Below are positions 25,037-32,349 of a stretch of DNA of 64,000 nt, in pieces. The position numbers and the translations under genes are program-made. This stretch comes from DATHWB01 sp040905965 (GTDB lineage Bacteria; Actinomycetota; Acidimicrobiia; Spongiisociales; ZC4RG35), in assembly GCA_040905965.1 (NCBI GenBank), contig JBBDQP010000110.1, positions 3,773 to 67,772 of the forward strand, in the 5' to 3' direction. The stretch's first letter is position 1, and every line of letters begins with the position of its first letter. The notes under the pieces are model-generated. The model did not search any database. It had not been told where the DNA came from and was given only the letters and a program-made list of their open reading frames with translations.

Positions 25037-25498
25037 ATGAGAGCGGGTCCCGTGTCTACGATCTTCGACCAGATGCCGATCGTCGTTTTCGCCCAGACCC
25101 AAATGTCCCAGATCGAAATGTCGTTGCTTGTGTCAGTCCACCGCGACATCGGCTGGTACGTGGTCGGTCTTCTCGGAGTTCTCGGACTCTGGGGCGTCGC
25201 TCTTGCGATATTCAGGCGTCAGCCTGGGAGACCTTTCTGGATCGGTGCATCCGTCGGCTTCGTTGCGGGAATCGCCCAGGTTGCGTTGGGGCTGGTCGGA
25301 TTTGCGGTCGAAGATCGTGACCCAGGCAACCAGCACCTGTTCTACGGAGTGGTCCTGATGTTCACCTTTGCCTTCGTCTACATCTATCGCAGTCAGTTCG
25401 CCAAGCGGCCGGCACTGTCATACGGACTGCTGTTTCTTTTCTCGATGGGTCTCGGGATTCGCGGGATCATGACATTCGGCCAGAGTTTCGGAGCCTGA
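25037..25498 (+). CDS. Predicted four-helix membrane protein of unknown function
   Basis: 153 residues from the ATG at 25037; internal ATGs 13 and 23 codons later are also possible starts. Four hydrophobic segments are visible, near residues 40-60, 70-92, 102-118 and 125-145. No family is recognised. It ends 9 bp before fabI on the same strand and may share its transcript. Confidence 0.6.
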   Translation: MRAGPVSTIFDQMPIVVFAQTQMSQIEMSLLVSVHRDIGWYVVGLLGVLGLWGVALAIFRRQPGRPFWIGASVGFVAGIAQVALGLVGFAVEDRDPGNQHLFYGVVLMFTFAFVYIYRSQFAKRPALSYGLLFLFSMGLGIRGIMTFGQSFGA

Positions 25499-25507
25499 GG
25501 AGGCCTC

Positions 25508-26299
25508 ATGCTGTTGGAAGGGAAACGCCTCGTCATCACTGGTGTGCTGACAGATGACTCGATCGCCTGGCACACGGCCCGGATCGCCCAGGAGGAGGGC
25601 GCGGAGGTGGTGTGCACCGGCTTCGGTCGGGGTCTCCGTCTGACCGAACGTTCCGTCCAGCGTCTCCCCAAGCCGGCAGATGTGTTCGAACTCGACATCA
25701 ACGACCCCGAACATGTCGACCGTTTCGTTGCATCGGTGTCGGCGAAGTGGGATCGGGTGGATGGTGCCCTGCACGCCATCGCCTTCGCCCCCGCCGATGC
25801 TCTCGGCGGCAACTTCCTGGCGACTCCTGCAGAGAGCGCGGCGACCGCGTTCATGACGTCGGCGTTCTCGTACAAGACGCTGGCCGTGGCACTGCGACCG
25901 CTGATGACAGACGGCGGCTCCCTCGTCACGCTCGACTTCGACAACACCCAGGCATGGCCTGCCTACGACTGGATGGGAGTGGCGAAATCCGCTCTGCAGT
26001 CGGTCACCCGCTACCTGGCCAGGGATCTCGGTCCGGATCGGATCAGGGTGAATGCCGTGTCCGCCGGTCCGCTCGGCACGGTTGCAGCCAAATCGATTCC
26101 CGGATTCGATCGTTTCCGAGAGGTGTGGAACGAGCGTGCGCCGTTGCGCTGGGACGAGACAAATCCTGAGCCGGTGGCGCGGATGGCCTGTGTCCTCATG
26201 TCCGATTGGGCGCAGATGACGACGGGCGAGATCATCCATGTCGACGCCGGATTCCATGCTGTCGCCACTGGCAGCGGCGAGGTGACGCCACACGAGTGA
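25508..26299 (+). CDS. fabI: Enoyl-[acyl-carrier-protein] reductase (NADH), FabI/InhA type
   Basis: 263 residues. It reduces the enoyl-ACP double bond in fatty-acid elongation. It is a short-chain dehydrogenase variant with the FabI-type nucleotide fold (V-I-T-G-V-L-T-D-D-S-I-A-W) and the catalytic Tyr-x6-Lys in Y-D-W-M-G-V-A-K near residue 157, which is closest in form to mycobacterial InhA. A ribosome binding site (GGAGG) precedes the ATG. Confidence 0.94.
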   Translation: MLLEGKRLVITGVLTDDSIAWHTARIAQEEGAEVVCTGFGRGLRLTERSVQRLPKPADVFELDINDPEHVDRFVASVSAKWDRVDGALHAIAFAPADALGGNFLATPAESAATAFMTSAFSYKTLAVALRPLMTDGGSLVTLDFDNTQAWPAYDWMGVAKSALQSVTRYLARDLGPDRIRVNAVSAGPLGTVAAKSIPGFDRFREVWNERAPLRWDETNPEPVARMACVLMSDWAQMTTGEIIHVDAGFHAVATGSGEVTPHE

Positions 26300-26420
26300 G
26301 CTCCAGGGGTCCCACCGATGACCACTTGGCCGCCCATCCCTTCGACCGGTCGTCGGTGAGCGCCACTGTATTGTCGGTCACCGTTCGGAACGGGTTGAGC
26401 AACAGAGTGGCGGACTCGCA

Positions 26421-27158
26421 ATGGCGCTGAAGTCGGTGGCGGACGGGGTCTTCGCCGAAACACATGGCTCCTGGCCTCCCCGCGTCGTCGCCTTGCACGG
26501 TTGGGGGAGGCGCGGTGCAGATTTCGCGGCCGTTCTCGACGGACTCGATGCGATCGCGGTGGACCTTCCCGGATTCGGCGCGTCACCGGCTCCCGCTTCT
26601 TCGACTGGTGCCAGGGGCTATGCCGAAATCCTCGAGGATCTGGTCCGCGGTCTGCCCGAACCTCCTGTCCTCGTTGGGCACTCATTCGGTGGACGGGTGG
26701 CGGTGTGCCTCGCAGCGTCAGTCCCGCTGAAAGGAATCGTCCTGACCGGCGTTCCCCTGGTCCGGTCTGGAATTTCCCGTCGTCCCGCCCTTGCATTCCG
26801 TGCGCTGCGGTGGGCGAATCGGCGAGGTCTGGTCTCTGACGATCGGATGGAGCGGGAGAGGCGCAGACGCGGATCGGATGACTACCGGGCAGCAACCGGC
26901 GTCATGCGCCAAGTTCTCGTGACGGCGGTGAATGAGTCCTACGAGACCGAGTTGGCCCAGATCTCCGCTCCGGTGACGCTGGTGTGGGGCGCCGCAGACA
27001 CCGAGGTCGATGCAGACGTGGCGAGGGCCGCAAGGGCGATCCTCGACGGACGAGGAGTCCCGGTTGAACTTGTCGTCCTCGATGACGTGGGACACCTCGT
27101 CCCCACGCAGACTCCGTCCGACCTCCGACGCGCCATCGACGCCATGCTCGACCGATGA
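26421..27158 (+). CDS. Alpha/beta-fold hydrolase
   Basis: 245 residues. It has the oxyanion-hole motif L-H-G-W-G-R near residue 27, the nucleophile elbow G-H-S-F-G-G near residue 88, and the late D-x6-D...G-H-L acid and His. Its stop overlaps the start of the MurF-like gene (ATGA), so it may act on cell-envelope intermediates, but the substrate is not evident. Confidence 0.83.
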   Translation: MALKSVADGVFAETHGSWPPRVVALHGWGRRGADFAAVLDGLDAIAVDLPGFGASPAPASSTGARGYAEILEDLVRGLPEPPVLVGHSFGGRVAVCLAASVPLKGIVLTGVPLVRSGISRRPALAFRALRWANRRGLVSDDRMERERRRRGSDDYRAATGVMRQVLVTAVNESYETELAQISAPVTLVWGAADTEVDADVARAARAILDGRGVPVELVVLDDVGHLVPTQTPSDLRRAIDAMLDR

Positions 27159-28663
27159 TCTGGGTTCTCGCTGCAGTGTCGGTTGGGTGTGCGATGCTGG
27201 CTGCCCTGCGGTGGCTGCGAGTCGCCCAGCGGGAGCACTACCTGGGTGGCGTGACGCGATTCGCCCGACTGTGGTGGACGGTGGACGGCAGGAACGTCTC
27301 TCTGCTGGCGCTCGGCATCCTCGGTGTGCTCTTGGCGTGGTTTGTGCCTCTTGTGGGTCTGATGACAGGGGTGGTGGGCGTGATCGGCCCGGTCGGTCTC
27401 GGACTCCGGGGGCGAACGTCGGATCTCGTCTGGACGAACCGCATGCGACGGCTGGCGGTGCTCGTCGGTCTGACTGCCGTCTCGATCGTCGTCGTCGGTG
27501 CCGTGACGGAACTGGCGTTGCTCGTGGTCGCGGTTCCGTTGGTGATACCGCTCCTGATCGATCTGTCTCTGAGCATCGTCGCCCCGTACGAACGCAGGCA
27601 AGGGAATCGCTGGGTCGAACAGGCGGCGGCAGCCCTCCAGCGGGTGGGTCCGACCGTCGTGGCGATCACCGGCTCTTACGGCAAGACCTCGACGAAGAAC
27701 GTCATCGCTCACCTGCTCGGAGGTGTGCGGTCGGTGATGGCATCGCCTGCCAGTTTCAACAACCGGATGGGGCTCGCCCGGTCGATCAACGAACAACTCG
27801 CCGCCGGCACGGAGGTGTTTATCGCTGAGATGGGCACCTACGGGCCGGGGGAGATACGTGACCTCTGCCGGTGGATCACGCCCGATGTGGCGGTCATCAC
27901 GGCCCTGGGCCCTGTGCACCTCGAGCGGATGGGGACGATCGAGCGCATCGCACAGGCAAAGAGCGAGATCCTCGAGGATGCGCCGGTCGCAGTTGTCGCG
28001 ATCGATCATCCCCTTCTGGCCGAGATCGCATCGAGAGAGTCGTCCCTCCGGCGTGTGATCACGGTGTCGGCAGAGAGCAACCCGGCTGACGTCACAGTCT
28101 CCGGTGAGGGAGCGGTGACCGTCCGCGGTGCGAATCTCGGCTCGTTTCCTGTCGACCGAGCGCATCCGGTGAACGTCGCCTGCGCCGTCGGCGTGTTTCT
28201 CGCGCTCGACCTGGATCCGACTCGGGTGGCGGATCGCCTGGGCGATCTTCCGGAGATACCTCACCGACGCACCGTGGGGAGGTCCGAACGCGGCTTCGAC
28301 ATCATCGACGACACCTTCAATGCCAATCCCGCCGGTGCCGCCGCCGCCCTCCGTCTCCTGGCCGGTCTGGGAGCGCCCGGCGGCCGGAAGGTGGTCGTCA
28401 CACCAGGCATGGTCGAACTCGGGGGCGCCCAACAGGAAGCGAACAGAGAGTTCGGCGTGTCGGCCGGGGCCGTCGGGGTCACCGACTTCATCGTCGTCAA
28501 CCGCACCAATCGGGACGCTCTCGTAGTCGGGGCGCGAGAAGCAGGCATCTCCTCGGTTATCGTCTTCGACACTCGCGATGAAGCCGTGCGCTGGGTACGA
28601 GACAATCTCGTCGAAGGCGACGCCATCCTCTACGAGAACGATCTCCCCGACCATTATCCGTGA
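27155..28663 (+). CDS. MurF-like Mur ligase with an N-terminal membrane domain
   Basis: 502 residues. The first ~150 residues contain about four hydrophobic helices (near 1-17, 48-75, 102-120 and 122-140) instead of the soluble substrate domain of classical MurF. The central ATPase follows, with G-S-Y-G-K-T-S-T-K, then N-N-R-M-G and E-M-G-T-Y-G-P-G-E-I, and a C-terminal ligase domain with D-D-T-F-N-A-N-P. Mur ligases couple ATP hydrolysis to amide bond formation on peptidoglycan precursors. With Ddl next door, the natural product would be a UDP-muramoyl-pentapeptide or a related envelope peptide. A second, canonical MurF may exist elsewhere. Confidence 0.85.
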   Translation: MIWVLAAVSVGCAMLAALRWLRVAQREHYLGGVTRFARLWWTVDGRNVSLLALGILGVLLAWFVPLVGLMTGVVGVIGPVGLGLRGRTSDLVWTNRMRRLAVLVGLTAVSIVVVGAVTELALLVVAVPLVIPLLIDLSLSIVAPYERRQGNRWVEQAAAALQRVGPTVVAITGSYGKTSTKNVIAHLLGGVRSVMASPASFNNRMGLARSINEQLAAGTEVFIAEMGTYGPGEIRDLCRWITPDVAVITALGPVHLERMGTIERIAQAKSEILEDAPVAVVAIDHPLLAEIASRESSLRRVITVSAESNPADVTVSGEGAVTVRGANLGSFPVDRAHPVNVACAVGVFLALDLDPTRVADRLGDLPEIPHRRTVGRSERGFDIIDDTFNANPAGAAAALRLLAGLGAPGGRKVVVTPGMVELGGAQQEANREFGVSAGAVGVTDFIVVNRTNRDALVVGAREAGISSVIVFDTRDEAVRWVRDNLVEGDAILYENDLPDHYP

Positions 28664-28666
28664 TTC

Positions 28667-29725
28667 ATGCCCCTTCCCGCAGTGCTCTTCGGCGGTCCGT
28701 CGCCGGAACATGACATAAGCATCACCACCGGTCTGATGGCCGTGCGCACCCTCGGGCGTTGTCACCCGATCTATTGGGACAAGACTGGCCGGTTCCATCT
28801 GGTCGAAGACAGCCTCGAACCGGCAGACTTCGCCGACGGGGTCCCCCGCAAGGTGCGCGAACTGACGTTCGTCGCCGAGCCGGGGAGTGGGTTCCTCTCC
28901 AAGAAGAAGCCACTCGACATCTCGGTGATCGTCCTGGCGACCCATGGGGGGCCGGGTGAGGATGGGACGCTGCAGGGCATGCTGGACTTGGCCGGGTATC
29001 GGTACTCCGGTCCGGGCCAGGCAGGTTCCGCCCTCGGCATGGACAAGTTGGCCTTCGGCGGCGCGGTCGAACGGCTCGGGCTCCCAACGCTTCCCCGGGT
29101 TCTGTTGAACTCGGTGCCTCCGCCGTTCGACGGCCCGTACATCCTCAAGCCACGATTCGGGGGTTCGTCGATCGGGATCGAAGTCGTCGACGACCACGCC
29201 ACCGCCCTGGCGTTGGCGTCAGCCTCGCCCCATCATCTCGACGGAACCGTCGTCGAGCCGTTCTTGGATGGCGTTCGTGACCTGCAGGTGGCGGTCCGCT
29301 TCTACCCCTCGCCCCAGACCTCGATGATCGAGGAGCCTGCCCAGGGTGCGGGCGGGGTCTACAGCTATACGCAGAAGTATCTCGCCTGGGACGAGTCGAG
29401 CGGGGTTTCGAATCCCAAGGCCGGTCTGTCCGTCGAACTCGACGGCGAGGTTCGGCGAATGGCGGAGATCGTCGCTCGGATGATCGGGATACGGGGAATC
29501 GCTCGCGTCGACTTCCTGGCCTCGGGCGACGACGTGCGAGTCAACGAGATCAACACGATTCCGGGCTCGTTGTCCGGTTCGCTGTGGGCGCCGATTAGTC
29601 GCGAAGAGTTGCTTCGAGATGTCGTGACCGAACTCGAGGCGACATCGGCCAGGCGCTATTCCACCCACGGGGCGGACGGGATGGCGTTGAGGAACGCCCG
29701 GTCAATCGCGAGCAAGCTCGGGTGA
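28667..29725 (+). CDS. ddl: D-alanine--D-alanine ligase
   Basis: 352 residues. This ATP-grasp ligase joins two D-alanines for peptidoglycan. The start motif F-G-G-P-S-P-E-H-D-I-S, the H-G-G-P-G-E-D-G-T-L-Q-G block near residue 98, the K-P-R-F-G-G-S-S-I-G ATP-grasp loop, and the Mg/substrate end V-N-E-I-N-T-I-P-G are all intact. It begins 3 bp after the MurF-like gene; the pair supplies and attaches the terminal dipeptide. Confidence 0.9.
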   Translation: MPLPAVLFGGPSPEHDISITTGLMAVRTLGRCHPIYWDKTGRFHLVEDSLEPADFADGVPRKVRELTFVAEPGSGFLSKKKPLDISVIVLATHGGPGEDGTLQGMLDLAGYRYSGPGQAGSALGMDKLAFGGAVERLGLPTLPRVLLNSVPPPFDGPYILKPRFGGSSIGIEVVDDHATALALASASPHHLDGTVVEPFLDGVRDLQVAVRFYPSPQTSMIEEPAQGAGGVYSYTQKYLAWDESSGVSNPKAGLSVELDGEVRRMAEIVARMIGIRGIARVDFLASGDDVRVNEINTIPGSLSGSLWAPISREELLRDVVTELEATSARRYSTHGADGMALRNARSIASKLG

Positions 29726-29736
29726 CCGGGCGTTCC
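29691..29736. terminator. 46-nt hairpin spanning the ddl stop codon
   Basis: GGAACGCCCGGTCA (29691-29704) is perfectly complementary to TGACCGGGCGTTCC (29723-29736). The loop contains a second helix, CGAGC/GCTCG (29709-29720). The ddl TGA lies inside the 3' arm. It sits between the convergent ddl and Lrp-type genes and could stop transcription from both sides, although there is no T-run. Confidence 0.55.
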
Positions 29737-29746
29737 GACGATCAGC

Positions 29747-29983
29747 TCAGAGGTTGACCACTGGGCAGGTCAAGGTACGGGTGATGCCGTCGATCGCCTG
29801 GACTTTCGCGACCACCAGCTTGCCGAGTTGATCGACATCTTCGGCTGAAGCGCGGACGATCACGTCGTACGGACCGGTGACGTCGTCCGCAGTCTCCACT
29901 CCCGGGATGGTGCGGACTTCTTCGGCGACCAGGGCGGCTTTACCGACCTCGGTCTGAATCAGGACGTATGCCTGAACAACCAC
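29747..29983 (-). CDS. Lrp/AsnC-type ligand-binding (RAM) domain protein
   Basis: 78 residues. It is a stand-alone regulator-of-amino-acid-metabolism domain without a DNA-binding helix-turn-helix: A-Y-V-L-I-Q-T-E-V-G-K start, V-T-G-P-Y-D-V-I-V-R core and I-T-R-T-L-T-C-P-V-V end. Such small proteins are common in actinobacteria and form oligomers that may bind amino acids. The GTG start at 29983 is preceded by GAGAGGAGC. Confidence 0.85.
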   Translation of the reverse strand: MVVQAYVLIQTEVGKAALVAEEVRTIPGVETADDVTGPYDVIVRASAEDVDQLGKLVVAKVQAIDGITRTLTCPVVNL

Positions 29984-30068
29984 TGTGGGTGCTCCTCTCG
30001 GGGGACGTTGGAGGCGACTCTACCGATAGGGCTCGATCCGCGTCGGGACGACTCGGGTCCAGCCGGGA

Positions 30069-30284
30069 TCAATAACCGTCCTGGCCGACGCGAATGTTGT
30101 TGGCGTACCCGCGGTCTTCTTCGGTGGTCAGATCGAAGATGATCCGCTGACCCTGGCGCAGAAGCCGGAAGATCGACCCCTTGAGGGAGCCAGGTCGCAG
30201 GTAGATCTCGTCGCCGCCTTCGTCGGAGACCACGACGCCGTATCCGGTCGTGGGGTCGTAGGTCTTGACGACGCCCTGGGGCAC
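30069..30284 (-). CDS. Cold-shock-domain-like small protein
   Basis: 71 residues from the GTG at 30284. The S1/cold-shock-like pattern is G-V-V-K-T-Y-D-P-T-T-G-Y-G-V-V followed by D-E-I-Y-L-R and G-Q-R-I-I-F-D. The RNA-binding aromatic set is weaker than in true CspA proteins. It starts 2 bp after the rpmB stop, and the AGAAGG in the last rpmB codons would serve as its ribosome binding site, so the two are translationally coupled. Confidence 0.7.
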   Translation of the reverse strand: MPQGVVKTYDPTTGYGVVVSDEGGDEIYLRPGSLKGSIFRLLRQGQRIIFDLTTEEDRGYANNIRVGQDGY

Positions 30285-30286
30285 CG

Positions 30287-30475
30287 TCAGGCCTTCTCGA
30301 TCTTTCCGGCGCGGATGCACGAGGTGCACACACGGGCGCGGCGGGTGTTGTTGCCGTGCTTGACCCGCACCTTCTGGATGTTGGGCAGCCACCGGCGGTT
30401 GGCTCGTTTGTGCGAGAAGCTGACACTCTTTCCGAATGACGGCTGCTTGCCGCACACTTCACAGCGATAAGACAT
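30287..30475 (-). CDS. rpmB: 50S ribosomal protein L28
   Basis: 62 residues. M-S-Y-R-C-E-V-C-G-K begins the zinc-binding form, with the second Cys pair in C-T-S-C near residue 53. The conserved S-F-S-H-K-R-A-N-R-R-W-L-P-N core is intact. It is a component of the large ribosomal subunit. The start at 30475 gives the canonical N-terminus. It is divergent from the FakA-like gene, an arrangement also seen in firmicutes and actinobacteria, where rpmB lies next to the DAK2 gene and recG. Confidence 0.95.
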   Translation of the reverse strand: MSYRCEVCGKQPSFGKSVSFSHKRANRRWLPNIQKVRVKHGNNTRRARVCTSCIRAGKIEKA

Positions 30476-30623
30476 GGGGAAACTCCTGGGACGGCCGGGA
30501 AGGGTACCAGCGTCGCTGGCGACTCTCCCAACTGGGGACAGTGATCGCGACGCCTTCGATTCCACCCAGACCGCATCGATCTCCGATTGTTTGGCCCGAG
30601 AGCCAGCCGGAGGGGGTCGTTCG

Positions 30624-30629
30624 TATACT
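30624..30629 (+). promoter_or_regulatory. Possible -10 element for the FakA-like/recG operon
   Basis: TATACT lies in the 245-bp divergent region between rpmB and the FakA-like gene, about 90 bp before its ATG. No convincing -35 lies 16-18 bp upstream, so this is only a weak call. Confidence 0.35.
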
Positions 30630-30720
30630 CGCCGTTCATGCCGAACCGTGCCACGACCGAGTCCGGGACTGTTGTGACGGTGCCGTACCGATGGCGGTGC
30701 CGTACGTGACCGTGACGACC

Positions 30721-32340
30721 ATGACTTCGGACGACCTGAAGCGGGTATTCACACGGTACCAGGATCTCCTGGCGGTCCACTGCGACACGATCAATGCGCT
30801 CAACGTGTATCCCGTTCCCGACGGCGACACCGGTTCGAACCTGCTGGCCACGGTGCGCCATGTCAACGCCCAACTCGAAGGTGCCAGGACGATGTCAGAC
30901 GTCGGCCGGGCGATCGCCGACGGCTCGCTGCGCGGTGCCACCGGTAACAGCGGACTGATCCTGAGTCTCATCCTCCGCGGCTTGGCGTCGTCGCTCGGCT
31001 CCGGAACCACGGTCGGCACCCGCGAGTTGGCGGCCGGCCTCCACGAGGGGGCACGGGGCGCCTACGCCCAGGTGAATTCTCCGCTGGAGGGAACGATCCT
31101 CACCGTCGCCCGGGAAGCGGCCGAGGAGGCAGTGCAGTCGTCGCAGAACGGGACCGGGCTGGCCGAATTTCTCACCTCTGTCTATCGCAGGTCGGTCGAT
31201 GCCCTCGACCGCACTCCGGATCTTCTCCCGGTCCTCCGCCAAGCCGGCGTCGTGGACGCCGGCGGCGCTGGCGTCGTTCTCCTGCTTGCCGCGTTCGTCG
31301 TCGAACAGACAGGCCTCGACGTGTCGCTGCCCGACCGCGTCGTGGCGATGTCGGCGAACCTGGACGCGATCGACTCACCCGGCGTGGGCTCGGTTGCCGA
31401 CCTCCGCTACGAGGTGATGTTCTTCCTCGATGCACCGGAAGAGTCGATCCCGGCATTCCGGGAGAGTTGGGCGGCGCTCGGCGACTCGATCGTGATCGTC
31501 GGTGGTGACGGCGAGTGGAACTGCCACATCCACACCGACCACATAGGAGCGTCGATCGAAGCGGGTATCGCGGCGGGAACCCCCAGGGCGATCAAGGTGA
31601 CCGATCTTCTCGAACAAGCCGCCGCTCACGCAGAGCCGCCGCAGGCAGGGTTCGAAGTGCGGGTGGAGGCAGCAGTGGCGCCGGTCGGTGTCGTGGCCGT
31701 CGTCGCCGGGAATGGCCTGGTCGATCTGTTCGAGAGCTTGCTCGTGCAAGGCGTCGTGATCGGAGGTCAGTCGATGAATCCGAGCGCGGACGATCTGCTC
31801 TCGGCGATCGAGTCGATCCCGGCCAGCCACGTGATCGTCCTGCCCAACAACAAGAACGTGGTCCCGGTGGCCGAGCAACTCGACGCTCTGACGACGAAGA
31901 ACGTCCTCGTCGTGCCGACCCGTTCCATCCCCCAGGGCGTGGCCGCGATGTTCGGGTATTCGACGGGGGAGGAGTCGCTCGAAGACGCCGCCCAGACCAT
32001 GTCGGCGGCCGCCTCCTCGATCATCAGCGCCGAGATCGCCCAGGCTGTGCGCAACGCCAAAGTCGAGGGTCTCGGAGAGATCGTGCAGGGAGACTGGATG
32101 GGGATCCTCGACGGCACCCCCATCGTGGCCGATTCCGACCAGTGGACCGCGGTCACGAGGCTGGTGCGACGCATCATGACGGCACCGATCGAACTGGTGA
32201 CCGTGTACGCCGGAGCAGACGCCGACTCGGGTGTCACCGACGCCTTGTCATCGTGGATCGGTGCCGAGTACCCGGCTACCGAGATCGCCGTTCTCGAAGG
32301 TGGACAACCGATCTACCCGTATCTCCTCTCGTTCGAGTGA
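30721..32340 (+). CDS. DAK2/FakA-like kinase-domain protein
   Basis: 539 residues from the ATG at 30721 (an in-frame ATG at 30691 is possible). The N-terminal DhaL/DAK2 domain has N-V-Y-P-V-P-D-G-D-T-G-S-N, whose aspartates hold Mg-ATP, and A-T-G-N-S-G-L-I-L-S. A middle domain and a DegV-related C-terminal part (V-L-P-N-N-K-N-V) follow. FakA phosphorylates fatty acids bound to FakB so they can enter phospholipid synthesis via PlsX. That role fits the PlsX/PlsY genes here but is inferred; no fakB gene is in the window. Confidence 0.87.
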   Translation: MTSDDLKRVFTRYQDLLAVHCDTINALNVYPVPDGDTGSNLLATVRHVNAQLEGARTMSDVGRAIADGSLRGATGNSGLILSLILRGLASSLGSGTTVGTRELAAGLHEGARGAYAQVNSPLEGTILTVAREAAEEAVQSSQNGTGLAEFLTSVYRRSVDALDRTPDLLPVLRQAGVVDAGGAGVVLLLAAFVVEQTGLDVSLPDRVVAMSANLDAIDSPGVGSVADLRYEVMFFLDAPEESIPAFRESWAALGDSIVIVGGDGEWNCHIHTDHIGASIEAGIAAGTPRAIKVTDLLEQAAAHAEPPQAGFEVRVEAAVAPVGVVAVVAGNGLVDLFESLLVQGVVIGGQSMNPSADDLLSAIESIPASHVIVLPNNKNVVPVAEQLDALTTKNVLVVPTRSIPQGVAAMFGYSTGEESLEDAAQTMSAAASSIISAEIAQAVRNAKVEGLGEIVQGDWMGILDGTPIVADSDQWTAVTRLVRRIMTAPIELVTVYAGADADSGVTDALSSWIGAEYPATEIAVLEGGQPIYPYLLSFE

Positions 32341-32349
32341 TGCGCTGAG

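Noticed and set aside
26939..29197. 752-codon minus-strand ORF opposite the hydrolase/MurF-like/Ddl operon
   Set aside because: Antisense to three recognisable enzymes; typical long shadow frame in high-GC DNA.
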